The position numbers and the translations under genes were made by a program. A DNA stretch of 64,000 bases. Origin: Lichenicoccus sp964242335. GTDB taxonomy: Bacteria; Pseudomonadota; Alphaproteobacteria; Acetobacterales; Acetobacteraceae. Shown here piece by piece: positions 42,466-50,034 of this stretch. The notes under the pieces are model-generated. The model was not told the origin of the DNA. It saw only the letters and a list, made by a program, of their open reading frames with translations, and ran no database searches. Numbering within the stretch: position 1 is the first letter of the stretch; each line of letters starts with the position of its first letter. The stretch lies in the NCBI GenBank assembly GCA_964242335.1, contig CAXTAY010000002.1, positions 159,574-223,573 on the forward strand. The letters run 5' to 3'.

Positions 42466-43182
42466 TTGGCGGGACAGATCGGCCACGACGCATACGAGGC
42501 GCCCTCCGCCACGCGCCAGCTGGCGCTGCCGTTCGCGCATCGTCCGCGCTTCGCGCGCGCCGACTTCGTCGCCGCATCCTGCAACGCGTCGGCGCTGGCC
42601 TGGCTCGACCGCGACCGCGACGCGCGCTGGCCGGACCACCGCCTGGCGCTGTGGGGAGAGGCCGGCTGCGGCAAGACCCACCTGCTGCAGCTCTGGGCGC
42701 GCGACCACGATGCCTGGCTGCTGCCCGGAACCGCGCTGCGCGGCCTGCCGGCGCTGCCCACGGGGGTCGAGGATGCCGGCGGCATCGCGGTCGACGACGC
42801 CGACGCCGCGAGCGACGAGCACGCCCTGCTGCACCTGCTCAACGCCGCCCGCGAGCAGCGGCTGCCGGTCCTGCTCGCCGGCCGCGAGGCGCCGTCGCGA
42901 TGGAAGGTCGCGCTGCCGGACCTGGCCAGCCGGCTGCGCGCCACCCTGGCGGTGCCGCTGGGTCGACCGGACGAGGCGCTGCTGCGCATCCTGCTGTTGC
43001 GCCTGCTCGCCGAACGCCAGCTGGCGGTGGCGCCGCCGCTCGTCGAGTGGCTGCTGCTGCGGCTGCCGCGACGCGCCGACGCCATGCGCGAGGCGGCCCG
43101 GCTGCTCGACCAGGCGGCGCTGGCCTGCGGCACGGGGGTGACGCGATCGCTCGCGGCATCGGTGCTCGACGAGATGCTTTAG
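42466..43182 (+). CDS. hdaA: DnaA-like regulatory ATPase HdaA
   Basis: 238-aa AAA+ protein without the DnaA DNA-binding domain, as in Hda/HdaA, which with the DNA clamp stimulates ATP hydrolysis by DnaA and so limits re-initiation of replication. The clamp-binding motif is visible at residues 18-23 (QLALPF), followed by Walker A GEAGCGKT (64-71) and a Walker B-like VDDAD. Start TTG 42466 is inferred from the conserved spacing to the clamp motif; GCGAGAAG upstream is a weak ribosome site. It is divergent from purM, a common neighbour in Rhodospirillales. Its 3' end, including the stop, is tandemly duplicated (43174-43215). Confidence 0.88.
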   Translation: MAGQIGHDAYEAPSATRQLALPFAHRPRFARADFVAASCNASALAWLDRDRDARWPDHRLALWGEAGCGKTHLLQLWARDHDAWLLPGTALRGLPALPTGVEDAGGIAVDDADAASDEHALLHLLNAAREQRLPVLLAGREAPSRWKVALPDLASRLRATLAVPLGRPDEALLRILLLRLLAERQLAVAPPLVEWLLLRLPRRADAMREAARLLDQAALACGTGVTRSLAASVLDEML

Positions 43183-43215
43183 TCAGGCCAGGGCATGCTT
43201 TAGTCAGGCCAGGGC
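43174..43215. repeat. Perfect 21-bp tandem duplication across the hdaA stop codon
   Basis: ATGCTTTAGTCAGGCCAGGG plus C occurs twice in a row (43174-43194 and 43195-43215). The first unit encodes the last two codons and the TAG stop of hdaA; the second is an untranslated duplicate. The unit also contains the left boundary of a repeat-family fragment. Confidence 0.95.
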
Positions 43216-43252
43216 GCTGGTCTGGACCCGCCAAAGACGGAGCCTTCGGGAA
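43183..43252. repeat. Left-half fragment of the interspersed palindromic repeat
   Basis: TCAGGCCAGGGC, CTGGACCCGCC and GGAGCCTTCGGGAACCTC correspond in order to the left half of the family and closely to the fragment at 61828-61879. The right half is absent. It lies between hdaA and the convergent acyltransferase gene. Confidence 0.6.
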
Positions 43253-43259
43253 CCTCTAC

Positions 43260-44180
43260 TCAGGCAAGTCGGGTGGGCTTCGGCCAGCGTCGGTGCAGCC
43301 AGAGCCAGGAGGCCGGATCGGCGCGGATCCAGCGTTCGAGCGTCGCGTTCGCCGCCCGCATGATGGCGTGGATGTCGGCCTGCCGGTCTCCGGTGACCGG
43401 GACGTCGAGCGGCGCCTCGCAGACCATGCGGAACCTCGCAGGCCCCAGCCGCAGCACGCGGACCGGAACGATCGCGCAGCGGTAGCGCAACGCGAGCTGC
43501 GCCAGCGCCGGCGCCGTCATGACGTCGGTGCCGAAGAACGGCACGGCGATGCCGTCGTTCATCTTCTGGTCGATCAGCAGGCCGAGCGATCCGCCGCCCT
43601 GCAGGTGCCGCATCGCGCCGCGCGCGCCCTTCGCACCCTTGGCGAACATCGACACCCGCGGGCCCAGCGCGCGCTCGCGCATCGCCTGGATGAAGGTGTC
43701 GACCCGCTGGTTCGACGCCGCGCGGTAGAAGCCGGAGACGGTCAGGCCGAGCTGTGCCGCGATCGGCAGCACCATCTCCCAGTTGCCGAAATGGCCGGAG
43801 AAGAACAGCGTCGGGACGCCGTCCCTCAGCCGCTCGACGTGCTCGGCTCCGACCAGCTCCCAGCCGGGGCCGCACGCGGTGCGTCGGAGCGACGCCAGGT
43901 GCGGCAGCTCGGCCACGTTGCGGCCGAGATTGTCCCACACCCGGCGCAGGATGCGCCGGCGCTGCCGCGGATCGAGCCCGGGCAGCGCACGACGGAGGTT
44001 GGCGTCGCCGAGCCGGGAGACCGGCAGCCACGGCCCGATGGTGCGAGCGATCCGGCCGCCCAGGCCCGACGCCCGCACCGGTCCGAGGCGCTCGAGCAGC
44101 GAGCTGAGGCAGCGGAGCCCCGCGGCCTGGACGCGGTGGGTGAGGCGTGTCCGCGCGAGGCTCGAAGACGGTGACGGCAT
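43260..44180 (-). CDS. Lysophospholipid/lipid A acyltransferase (LpxL/HtrB family)
   Basis: 306-aa inner-membrane-associated acyltransferase that would add a secondary acyl chain to lipid A. The catalytic H-x4-E motif is His130-Glu135 in FFSGHFGNWEM; AASNQRVDTFIQAMRERAL and LIDQKMNDGIAVPFFG are family segments. The N-terminal region HRVQAAGLRCLSSLLERL is the usual amphipathic anchor. ATG 44180 fits the family start; an in-frame ATG at 44348 would add 56 non-conserved residues. It stands alone between hdaA and an antiporter. Confidence 0.9.
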   Translation of the reverse strand: MPSPSSSLARTRLTHRVQAAGLRCLSSLLERLGPVRASGLGGRIARTIGPWLPVSRLGDANLRRALPGLDPRQRRRILRRVWDNLGRNVAELPHLASLRRTACGPGWELVGAEHVERLRDGVPTLFFSGHFGNWEMVLPIAAQLGLTVSGFYRAASNQRVDTFIQAMRERALGPRVSMFAKGAKGARGAMRHLQGGGSLGLLIDQKMNDGIAVPFFGTDVMTAPALAQLALRYRCAIVPVRVLRLGPARFRMVCEAPLDVPVTGDRQADIHAIMRAANATLERWIRADPASWLWLHRRWPKPTRLA

Positions 44181-44408
44181 GCGGTGCTGTATCGCATCGC
44201 CCTCGCCCGATCCATCGTCGCAGCCGCGACACCACGGACCTGAAGGACCGCACCTCGGTGATCGGGTTCCCTCACCGGGGAACGTTTCCGGCAGCGCCAC
44301 GAGCAGGTCGAGCGCTGCATCACGTGCGAACGAAGCAGTCTGCACCATCGATGTTTGCCGTGGAGTTCGACCCGGACAGACTGCTCGACAGGTCGTTCGC
44401 CGGCCGGG

Positions 44409-45695
44409 TCAACGCGTCTGACGGAGCGGTTCGCGATGCAGCCGGTTCCCGGTGCCGCGCAGCCCGAGAAGCAGCGAGAAGTGGGTCGCGGTGATGCCGT
44501 GCGCCACCACTGAGGCGGCGACCGCCAAGCTGACCACCGGCCAGAGCGAGGCGATCCCGGTCTGGTCCTGCGCGTCGCAGGCGTAGAACAGCGCCGCCGC
44601 GCCGATCGGCCCGAACCAGCCGGCGAAGAGGCGATACGGGAGCGGCCGCGTCCAGGACATCAGTCCGCCCAGCAGGAGCCACGCCGGCAGCCGTCGCAGC
44701 AACAGGATCGACACGGCATAGGCGATGCCATGCCAGCCGAGCGCGTACCAGTCGCGCCATGGAACTGCGGCGCCGAGCAGGAACATGATCGGCAAGTCGA
44801 AGAAGCGTGCGACCGCCTCGTTGAAATGCTCTTGGTGCTCCTCGTGGTCCTCGCCGACGAAGTCGTTGAGCACGGCGCCGGCGACGAACGCGCCGAGCAC
44901 GCCGTTGCCGCCGATCGACTGCAGCCCGGCCAGGGTTGCCAGCGCCAGGGCCAGCACGATGGTCAGCAGGGAAGAACGCTCGGTGTCCGGATGTCGACCT
45001 GCCCAGTCCATGCAGCGTCGCGCGACGTATCCGCCGAGGGCACCAATTACCACCGCGCTGCCGACGCCGATCACCAGCACGTGCAGCAGCCAGCCGGCTA
45101 GGCCGTGGCCCGCGTCGCCCGGTCGCGTGGCGAGGATCGCGAACAGCGGGATCATCACGATGGGGGCCGCAAGCCCGTCATTGATGCCGCTCTCGGCATT
45201 GATCCCGTGACGCAGGTCTTCGGCGACCGTCCGGCGCGCCAGCGGACCGCTGACGATGGGCGCCGAGAGCACCGGGTCGGTCGGCGACAGGATCGCCCCC
45301 ACCAGCACGCAGACCAGTGCCGGCAGGCCGAGCCACAGCCAGGCGATCGCCGCGCCCGCCGCCCACATCGACAGCATGCCGGGGCCCAGTGCCACCGACA
45401 GGCTGCGCCAGTGCCGGCGCAGCCAGCCGCGGGGCAGCCGCATCGCCGAGGCGAGCACCGCGATCGCCAAGGTGAGCCGGCAGGCCTCCCGGAACAGCGC
45501 GCGCGCCGCCGGATCGTGTCCCGGGTCGATCCGGATGAAGCCGAACAACACCGGTCCCAGCAGCACGCCGACGACGGCGCAGACCAGCGGCTCGGACATC
45601 CATAGCTCCGAGTTCACGATGCCGGACGTCGCACCCAGCAGCAGGAGCAGCAGGGTGACCGAGAACACGAGCAGCCACGGATCGTGAATGATCAT
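44409..45695 (-). CDS. Cation:proton antiporter (CPA1/NhaP type)
   Basis: 428-aa membrane protein with about 12 helices, exchanging Na+ or K+ for protons. The ion-binding motif is NAESGINDGLAAPIV (Asn-Asp pair), preceded by VGAILSPTDPVLSAPIV, both diagnostic for CPA1. The C-terminus is short, without a regulatory domain. ATG 45695. The preceding intergenic region of about 300 bp is the longest gene-free stretch in the window. Ion specificity is not readable. Confidence 0.93.
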   Translation of the reverse strand: MIIHDPWLLVFSVTLLLLLLGATSGIVNSELWMSEPLVCAVVGVLLGPVLFGFIRIDPGHDPAARALFREACRLTLAIAVLASAMRLPRGWLRRHWRSLSVALGPGMLSMWAAGAAIAWLWLGLPALVCVLVGAILSPTDPVLSAPIVSGPLARRTVAEDLRHGINAESGINDGLAAPIVMIPLFAILATRPGDAGHGLAGWLLHVLVIGVGSAVVIGALGGYVARRCMDWAGRHPDTERSSLLTIVLALALATLAGLQSIGGNGVLGAFVAGAVLNDFVGEDHEEHQEHFNEAVARFFDLPIMFLLGAAVPWRDWYALGWHGIAYAVSILLLRRLPAWLLLGGLMSWTRPLPYRLFAGWFGPIGAAALFYACDAQDQTGIASLWPVVSLAVAASVVAHGITATHFSLLLGLRGTGNRLHREPLRQTR

Positions 45696-46002
45696 GGACC
45701 AGCGCTACAGAGTTCCGGGTCCGGACGCACGGCCTAATGCCGGTGCCGCGCCGTGTCGCCGCGTCCCGATCTGAAGTCCCGATATCGACGCACTGCCAGC
45801 TCTTCGCCGCTTCGGCGACCTCGGCCGATCGCAGCGAGCCTGGCTTGCGCCTCCCGCAGCCGCTCGTCCGGAGGCCGACCCCGGATCGTTGTGCCGGGCG
45901 CCGTGGCCGTGCCGCAGCCTCCGGGATCGCGAGCACGCACCGGAGCACCGTGCCATCGATCCGGAAATCCGCTTCCAGCCGGCGGCCGTCGCCCGACGCG
46001 CG
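45696..46002. other. Gene-free stretch between the antiporter and 3-hydroxyacyl-CoA dehydrogenase genes
   Basis: 307 bp with no convincing gene. On the minus strand two protein-like phrases, LEADFRIDGTVLRCVLAIPE and DERLREAQARLAAIGRG, occur in different frames directly after the dehydrogenase stop. They may be remnants of a decayed gene or chance GC-rich reading. No terminator or strong promoter is evident. Confidence 0.4.
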
Positions 46003-46968
46003 TCAGTCGCGCAGCGGCGGCGGTCCGAGCTCTTCCACCAGCTGCCCCATGCGCGCGTAGGCCTTGTTGCGGTAGGCGATCAGCTTCGCCAGCCGCTCCG
46101 GGCTGAACGTGCCGGACAGACCTTCCCCGGTCTTGGTGCCGTGCTTGCCCGCCGCGACCAGCTGCTTCAGCAGCTCGGGTGTCGCCATGCGGCTGCCGAA
46201 GGCAGCCTCGAACGTCTTGAAGCCGCTCGCATAGACGTCGAGCCCGGCCATGTCGGCGATCACGAACGGGCCGAAGAAGGGCAGGCGGAAGCCGAAGGTG
46301 GTGCTGGTCAGGGTGTCGACGTCCTCCGGCGTGGCGACCCCCTCCTCGACGATCGACATCGCCTCCTTGAGCAGGACGTACTGCAGGCGGTTGAGCACGA
46401 AGCCGGGCACGTCGGCCACCTCGGCGCTGCGCCGTCCGGCGCGGGCCAGCATGTCCTTGATCACCGGGATCACCGCCGGGTCGGTCGCCTTGCCGGACAC
46501 CAGCTCGACGCCGGGGATGAACGGTGCCGGATTGCTGAAATGCACGGTCAGGAAGCGCTCGGGATGGGTCACCGCGGGGGCCAGCGTATGCACCGGCAGG
46601 GTCGAGGTGTTGGTGCCGATGATGGCGTCGGTGCGGGCCGCGGCACAGATCCGGCGCAGCACCTCGTGCTTGATCGCCGGAACCTCCGGCACCGCCTCCT
46701 CGATGAAGTCGACCCCCGCCACAGCCTCCTCGATCGAGGCGGCCGCGCGTATGTTGCGCCCGATGGTGCGGGCGGCGCCGGCCGGGAACAGACCCTGCGC
46801 CTCGAACTGCTCCGCTTCCGCCAGCAGCCGCTCGAGTGCCGCATGGGTCGTCGCCGTCGACGCGTCCGCCAGCGTGACCTGCATCCCGGCGAGCGCCAGC
46901 GACTGCGCGATGCCGCCGCCCATGTAGCCCGCGCCGACGACCGCCACGGTATCGATCTTCTCGATCAT
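46003..46968 (-). CDS. 3-hydroxyacyl-CoA dehydrogenase family protein
   Basis: 321-aa NAD-dependent dehydrogenase of the PaaH/HbdA type. The NAD-binding N-terminus is VAVVGAGYMGGGIAQSLALAG. The catalytic His/Glu region reads LTVHFSNPAPFIPGVELVSG, then GFVLNRLQYVLLKEAMSIVEEGVATPEDVD and GPFVIADMAGLDVYASG. About 320 aa is the single-domain length. ATG 46968 has AGAAGAG upstream; a longer frame continues upstream without conservation. In fatty-acid or phenylacetate breakdown it oxidises 3-hydroxyacyl-CoA; here it is isolated from other beta-oxidation genes. Confidence 0.93.
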   Translation of the reverse strand: MIEKIDTVAVVGAGYMGGGIAQSLALAGMQVTLADASTATTHAALERLLAEAEQFEAQGLFPAGAARTIGRNIRAAASIEEAVAGVDFIEEAVPEVPAIKHEVLRRICAAARTDAIIGTNTSTLPVHTLAPAVTHPERFLTVHFSNPAPFIPGVELVSGKATDPAVIPVIKDMLARAGRRSAEVADVPGFVLNRLQYVLLKEAMSIVEEGVATPEDVDTLTSTTFGFRLPFFGPFVIADMAGLDVYASGFKTFEAAFGSRMATPELLKQLVAAGKHGTKTGEGLSGTFSPERLAKLIAYRNKAYARMGQLVEELGPPPLRD

Positions 46969-47126
46969 GCTCTTCTGCCTCGATTGGCCGCGCTGCCGGT
47001 CGCATCGGCCGCGGCGTGTTCCGTCCGCCCGGACACTAGACGGACCGGCCGCGGACGGCGAGACCGCAGGGAACACGACCGGCCCGGTACTCGCTTCCGA
47101 GCGCCCGCACGCAGGGTGCCGCGGCT

Positions 47127-47426
47127 TCAGGCACCCGAGGCAGCGAGGGACGGCGCCGCGATCGCCGACGCGGCCTCCAGCAAGGCGGCGCACCAGTCGG
47201 CGATCGCCCGGTTCACGGCGTCGGGGCTATCCAGCATCAGCATGTGCCCGGCATCGACGGTGATCTCGGTCAGGTCGGGGCAATCCTGCTGCATCGGCTC
47301 GGCGAGGCGGCTGCGCACGGTGTCGCAGACGACGTCGCGCCCGGCATGCAGGAACAGCGCGGGCAGCGTCAGCCGTCCGAACCGCGGCGCCTCGGCGGCG
47401 TAGGCGAGGGTCCCGCCTCGATCCAT
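47127..47426 (-). pseudogene. C-terminal fragment of an alpha/beta hydrolase
   Basis: About 99 codons with the C-terminal part of an alpha/beta hydrolase: FGRLTLPALFLHAGRDVVCD contains the acidic-residue strand and EITVDAGHMLMLDSPDAV holds the catalytic His. The N-terminal two thirds, including the nucleophile elbow G-x-S-x-G, are absent; upstream sequence belongs to the end region of another broken gene. Intact relatives are about 270 aa, so this is a 5'-deleted remnant. It may still be translated from the ATG at 47426, but an active enzyme is not possible without the nucleophile. Confidence 0.75.
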
Positions 47427-47514
47427 CGGCTGCGATGCCGCGCCGTCCGGACCTCGCCGCGGGCGAGGGGTAGGCCGATCGCGGCTCTGTCGGCCGCGCG
47501 CGTGCCGGGCGGCG

Positions 47515-47948
47515 TCATGACGGCAGATCGATCTTCAGCGTCGCGATGAAGCGCCAGTCCGCCAGTGCCGCGCGTCGGTGGGTGGCCGTCTCGGCCTCGT
47601 ACTGCGCGCTGTCGGGGATGCGGCGCAGCGTCGCGAAATCCTGGTACTCGACGATGACCATGTCGTCCCACGCCTCGCCCGCCGGTGCGATGAGCATCGC
47701 CCATACGCCGACGAGCAGGACCGGGCGAACCGTGCGCCGGGAGCCACCGCCGCCGCCACCTGGGCGAAGGCCGGTGCGTAGCGCTGCAGATAGGCCTCGC
47801 GGCTCGGGCACGGAGCCAGGTCCGAGGGCCGTGCGTAGGTCGCCTGCGCCCGGTAGCGGACCAGGTTGAGCATATGCACCGGTCCTCGTCCGCAGAGCGC
47901 CCGCTCCGCCGCATCCATCGCTTCGCGCGTCACCTCGACATCCGCCAT
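47515..47948 (-). pseudogene. Frameshifted DUF1330-like (dimeric alpha/beta barrel) protein gene
   Basis: The reading frame from ATG 47948 gives MADVEVTREAMDAAERAL, HMLNLVRYRAQATYARP and AFAQVAAAVAPGARF, then becomes arginine/serine-rich nonsense. The continuation is in another frame: RPVLLVGVWAMLIAPAGE, WDDMVIVEYQDFATLRRIP and ALADWRFIATLKIDLPS, ending at a TGA at 47515. A single missing base around 47717-47735 explains the break. Joined, the product is about 144 aa with the DUF1330 pattern (VEYxDFATLRRIPDS). Either the gene has decayed or a base is missing in the assembly. A TetR operator candidate lies just upstream. Confidence 0.8.
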
Positions 47949-47997
47949 CGTCGTGCCTCCCGGTCGCCGGCGCCACGCCCGACGCCGACGACGCGAC

Positions 47998-48027
47998 TTG
48001 ACAGACCAATACGGTCGTACGTATTAA
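47998..48027 (+). promoter_or_regulatory. Promoter with embedded operator for the TetR gene at 48034
   Basis: Consensus -35 TTGACA (47998-48003) and TATTAA (48022-48027) are 18 bp apart. The spacer holds the inverted repeat AATACG-GTCGTA-CGTATT (48008-48025). The predicted transcription start falls at or within a base or two of ATG 48034, so the mRNA would be leaderless. Confidence 0.7.
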
Positions 48028-48033
48028 AATTCC

Positions 48034-48654
48034 ATGGCACGACCCTCACTGCGCAAGAAAATCGTCGAATCCGGCCTGACCACGCTGCACCGGCAAGGCT
48101 TCAACGCCTCGGGCGTGCGCGACATCACCGCGGCGGCCGGCGTCCCGCACGGCTCCTTCACCAACCACTTCCGGTCCAAGGAGGCGTTCGGGATCGCGGT
48201 GCTCGACCTCTACTACCAGCGGACCGAGGCGATCTTCGAGCTGACGCTGCGCGATGCGACGCGCCCGCCGGCGGAGCGGCTGCGCGCCTATTTCGACGCC
48301 ATCACCGACTTCCTCGCCGAGGTCGGCTGGCGCCATGGCTGCATGATCAGCAACATGAGCCTGGAGACCGCGGAGCACAGCGAGCCGCTGCGCGAGCGTC
48401 TCGGCGAGATCTTCCGGGGCCTGACACGAGGTTTCGCCGAGGCGGTCCGCGCGGCGCAGGTGGCGGGTGCGGTGCGCGACGATCTAGACGCGGCGGACCT
48501 CGCCGACGTCCTGCTGTCGGCCTGGAACGGCGCCATGCTGCGCATGAAGGTGGAGCGCAGCCCGGCACCGCTCGATCGCTTCAAGCGCGTCTTCCTCTCG
48601 ACCCTGCTCGCCGTATTGCCGGGTCCCGAGGCGCACGAGCATCGCCGCGGCTGA
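48034..48654 (+). CDS. TetR/AcrR-family transcriptional regulator
   Basis: 206-aa regulator. The N-terminal helix-turn-helix reads GVRDITAAAGVPHGSFTNHFRSKEAF, a variant close to the AcuR/YxaF-like TetR subgroup, and the C-terminal domain matches the TetR_C type with HGCMISNMSLETAEHSEPLRE. ATG 48034 lies only 6 bp after the -10 element, with no ribosome site, consistent with a leaderless message. The palindrome in its promoter suggests autorepression; the divergent frameshifted DUF1330-like gene and the downstream SDR gene are possible other targets. Confidence 0.92.
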   Translation: MARPSLRKKIVESGLTTLHRQGFNASGVRDITAAAGVPHGSFTNHFRSKEAFGIAVLDLYYQRTEAIFELTLRDATRPPAERLRAYFDAITDFLAEVGWRHGCMISNMSLETAEHSEPLRERLGEIFRGLTRGFAEAVRAAQVAGAVRDDLDAADLADVLLSAWNGAMLRMKVERSPAPLDRFKRVFLSTLLAVLPGPEAHEHRRG

Positions 48655-48729
48655 GCGGCAGGCGGCTCCACAGCAGGCGGCGACCGGAGCAGGCGGCAAC
48701 CGGGACCGGGGCGAGGCGCTGAGCAAGTC

Positions 48730-49023
48730 ATGGCGGGTTGTGGGCAGGTGCGGTTGACCGATCGGCAGGTGGCGGCGATCGCGCGCGCCCTCGCCGAGCC
48801 GCGCCGCTACCAGATCCTCAGGGAGATCGGCGGTTCCGAGGCGCCGCTGCCATGCAGCTGCCTGCAGCAGGCGCGGCAGGTCAGCGCCGCCACCGTGTCG
48901 CACCACATCAAGGAACTGGAAGCGGCCGGCCTGATCCGCATCACCCGGGAAGGCAAGTTCGCCCACCTCGCACTGCAGCGCGACGTGCTGCGCGCCTATC
49001 TCGACCAGCTCTCCGAGATCTAG
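48730..49023 (+). CDS. ArsR-family winged-helix regulator
   Basis: 97-aa DNA-binding protein. The family core is ALAEPRRYQILREIGG, then LQQARQVSAATVSHHIKELEAAGLIRITREGKF, with VSHHIKELEAAGLI as the recognition helix. A CSC pair (PCSCLQQ) precedes the HTH at the place where metal-sensing ArsR proteins have ELCVCDL, but without the full C-x-C-D-L context, so metal sensing is doubtful. It lies between a TetR gene and an SDR gene on the same strand, 110 bp before the latter, which it may control. Confidence 0.88.
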   Translation: MAGCGQVRLTDRQVAAIARALAEPRRYQILREIGGSEAPLPCSCLQQARQVSAATVSHHIKELEAAGLIRITREGKFAHLALQRDVLRAYLDQLSEI

Positions 49024-49133
49024 ATGATGCCCGTCCGGACGATGGGAGCCTGAAGCCGCTTGTAACGCTTCGACGGACGTCTAAATGATCGGGCGGCAGT
49101 CCTTACGGGCGGCAGTCTTCAACGGAGAGTTCG

Positions 49134-49883
49134 ATGAGCAGTCTGACAGGCAAGGTCGCGGTGGTGACCGGGGCGTCCAAGGGCATCGGTGCGGCGATCG
49201 CCAGGGCGCTGGCGACGGCGGGAGCGTCGGTCGCGGTGAACTACGCGTCCGACCGCGAGGGTGCCGAGCGCGTGGTCGCGGCCATCAACGGCGCCGGCGG
49301 CAGGGCGATCGCGGTGCAGGGCGACGTCTCGAAGCTGGCCGACGTGCGGCGCCTGTTCGCCGAGGCGAGGCAGCAGCTCGGTTCGCTCGACGTGCTGGTG
49401 AACAATGCCGGCGTCTACCGCTTCGCGACGCTCGAGGAGGTGACGGAGCAGGAGTTCCACCGTCATTTCGACATCAACGTGCTCGGGCTGCTGCTGGCGA
49501 CGCAGGAGGCGGCGAAGCATTTCGGTCCGGCCGGCGGCAGCGTGATCAATATCGGCTCGGTCGTGAGCCGGATCACGCCGCCGGGCGCTGTGGTCTACAC
49601 CGCCACCAAGGCGGCGGTGACGGCGATCACCCAGGTGCTGGCGAAGGAACTCGGACCGAGGAAGATACGGGTGAACTCGATCAATCCGGGCGGCGTGGAG
49701 ACCGAGGGCACGCACACGATGGGCATGATCGGCGGCGATCTCGAGAAGCAGATCGTGGCGCAGACGCCGCTGGGACGGATGGGCCAGCCCGACGATATCG
49801 CGCCGGTCGCGGTGTTCCTGGCGTCGGCCGCGTCGGGATGGGTGACCGGGGATGAGTTCATCGTCTCCGGCGGGGTGCGCTAG
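49134..49883 (+). CDS. SDR-family oxidoreductase (classical short-chain dehydrogenase)
   Basis: 249-aa NAD(P)-dependent enzyme. The classical motifs are complete: VVTGASKGIGAAIARAL (cofactor), NNAGVY, Ser in INIGSVVSRI, and YTATKAAV (catalytic Tyr and Lys), followed by INPGGVETEG. It resembles the 3-oxoacyl-ACP reductase/glucose dehydrogenase-like group; substrate unknown. GGAGAG lies upstream of ATG 49134. A repeat copy starts 4 bp after its stop codon. Confidence 0.93.
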   Translation: MSSLTGKVAVVTGASKGIGAAIARALATAGASVAVNYASDREGAERVVAAINGAGGRAIAVQGDVSKLADVRRLFAEARQQLGSLDVLVNNAGVYRFATLEEVTEQEFHRHFDINVLGLLLATQEAAKHFGPAGGSVINIGSVVSRITPPGAVVYTATKAAVTAITQVLAKELGPRKIRVNSINPGGVETEGTHTMGMIGGDLEKQIVAQTPLGRMGQPDDIAPVAVFLASAASGWVTGDEFIVSGGVR

Positions 49884-49886
49884 CGG

Positions 49887-50012
49887 AAGGCAGAGCAAGC
49901 GGCGTTGCCCCTTGACCCCATCAAAGGCGAGCCTTTGAAAACCTGATTTCTAAGCGATCGGGGTCTGGGGCCTGCGGCCCCAGCGGGTCAGGGGCAGCGC
50001 CCTTGCCCGGCC
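49887..50012. repeat. Full-length copy of the interspersed composite palindromic repeat
   Basis: About 126 bp beginning AAGGCAGAGCAAGCGGCG, identical over its first 33 bp to the copy at 31115, with the hairpins CAAAGGC-GA-GCCTTTG, CTGGGGCC-TGC-GGCCCCAG and a diverged right arm (GGGTCAGGGGCAGCGCCCTTG). It fills the space between convergent SDR and FNT genes. Confidence 0.9.
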
Positions 50013-50034
50013 TTCCACTCGGCGCACACACGCT

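Noticed and set aside
45696..46002. Possible gene remnant (LEADFRIDGTVLRCVLAIPE and DERLREAQARLAAIGRG)
   Set aside because: The two phrases are in different frames, have no start or ribosome site, and match no family that I can name; kept only as a gene-free stretch.
48857..48865. Metal-sensing site in the ArsR-type protein (CSC pair)
   Set aside because: The surrounding residues lack the ELCVCDL context and no metal resistance gene is nearby; a simple ArsR-fold regulator is the safer call.
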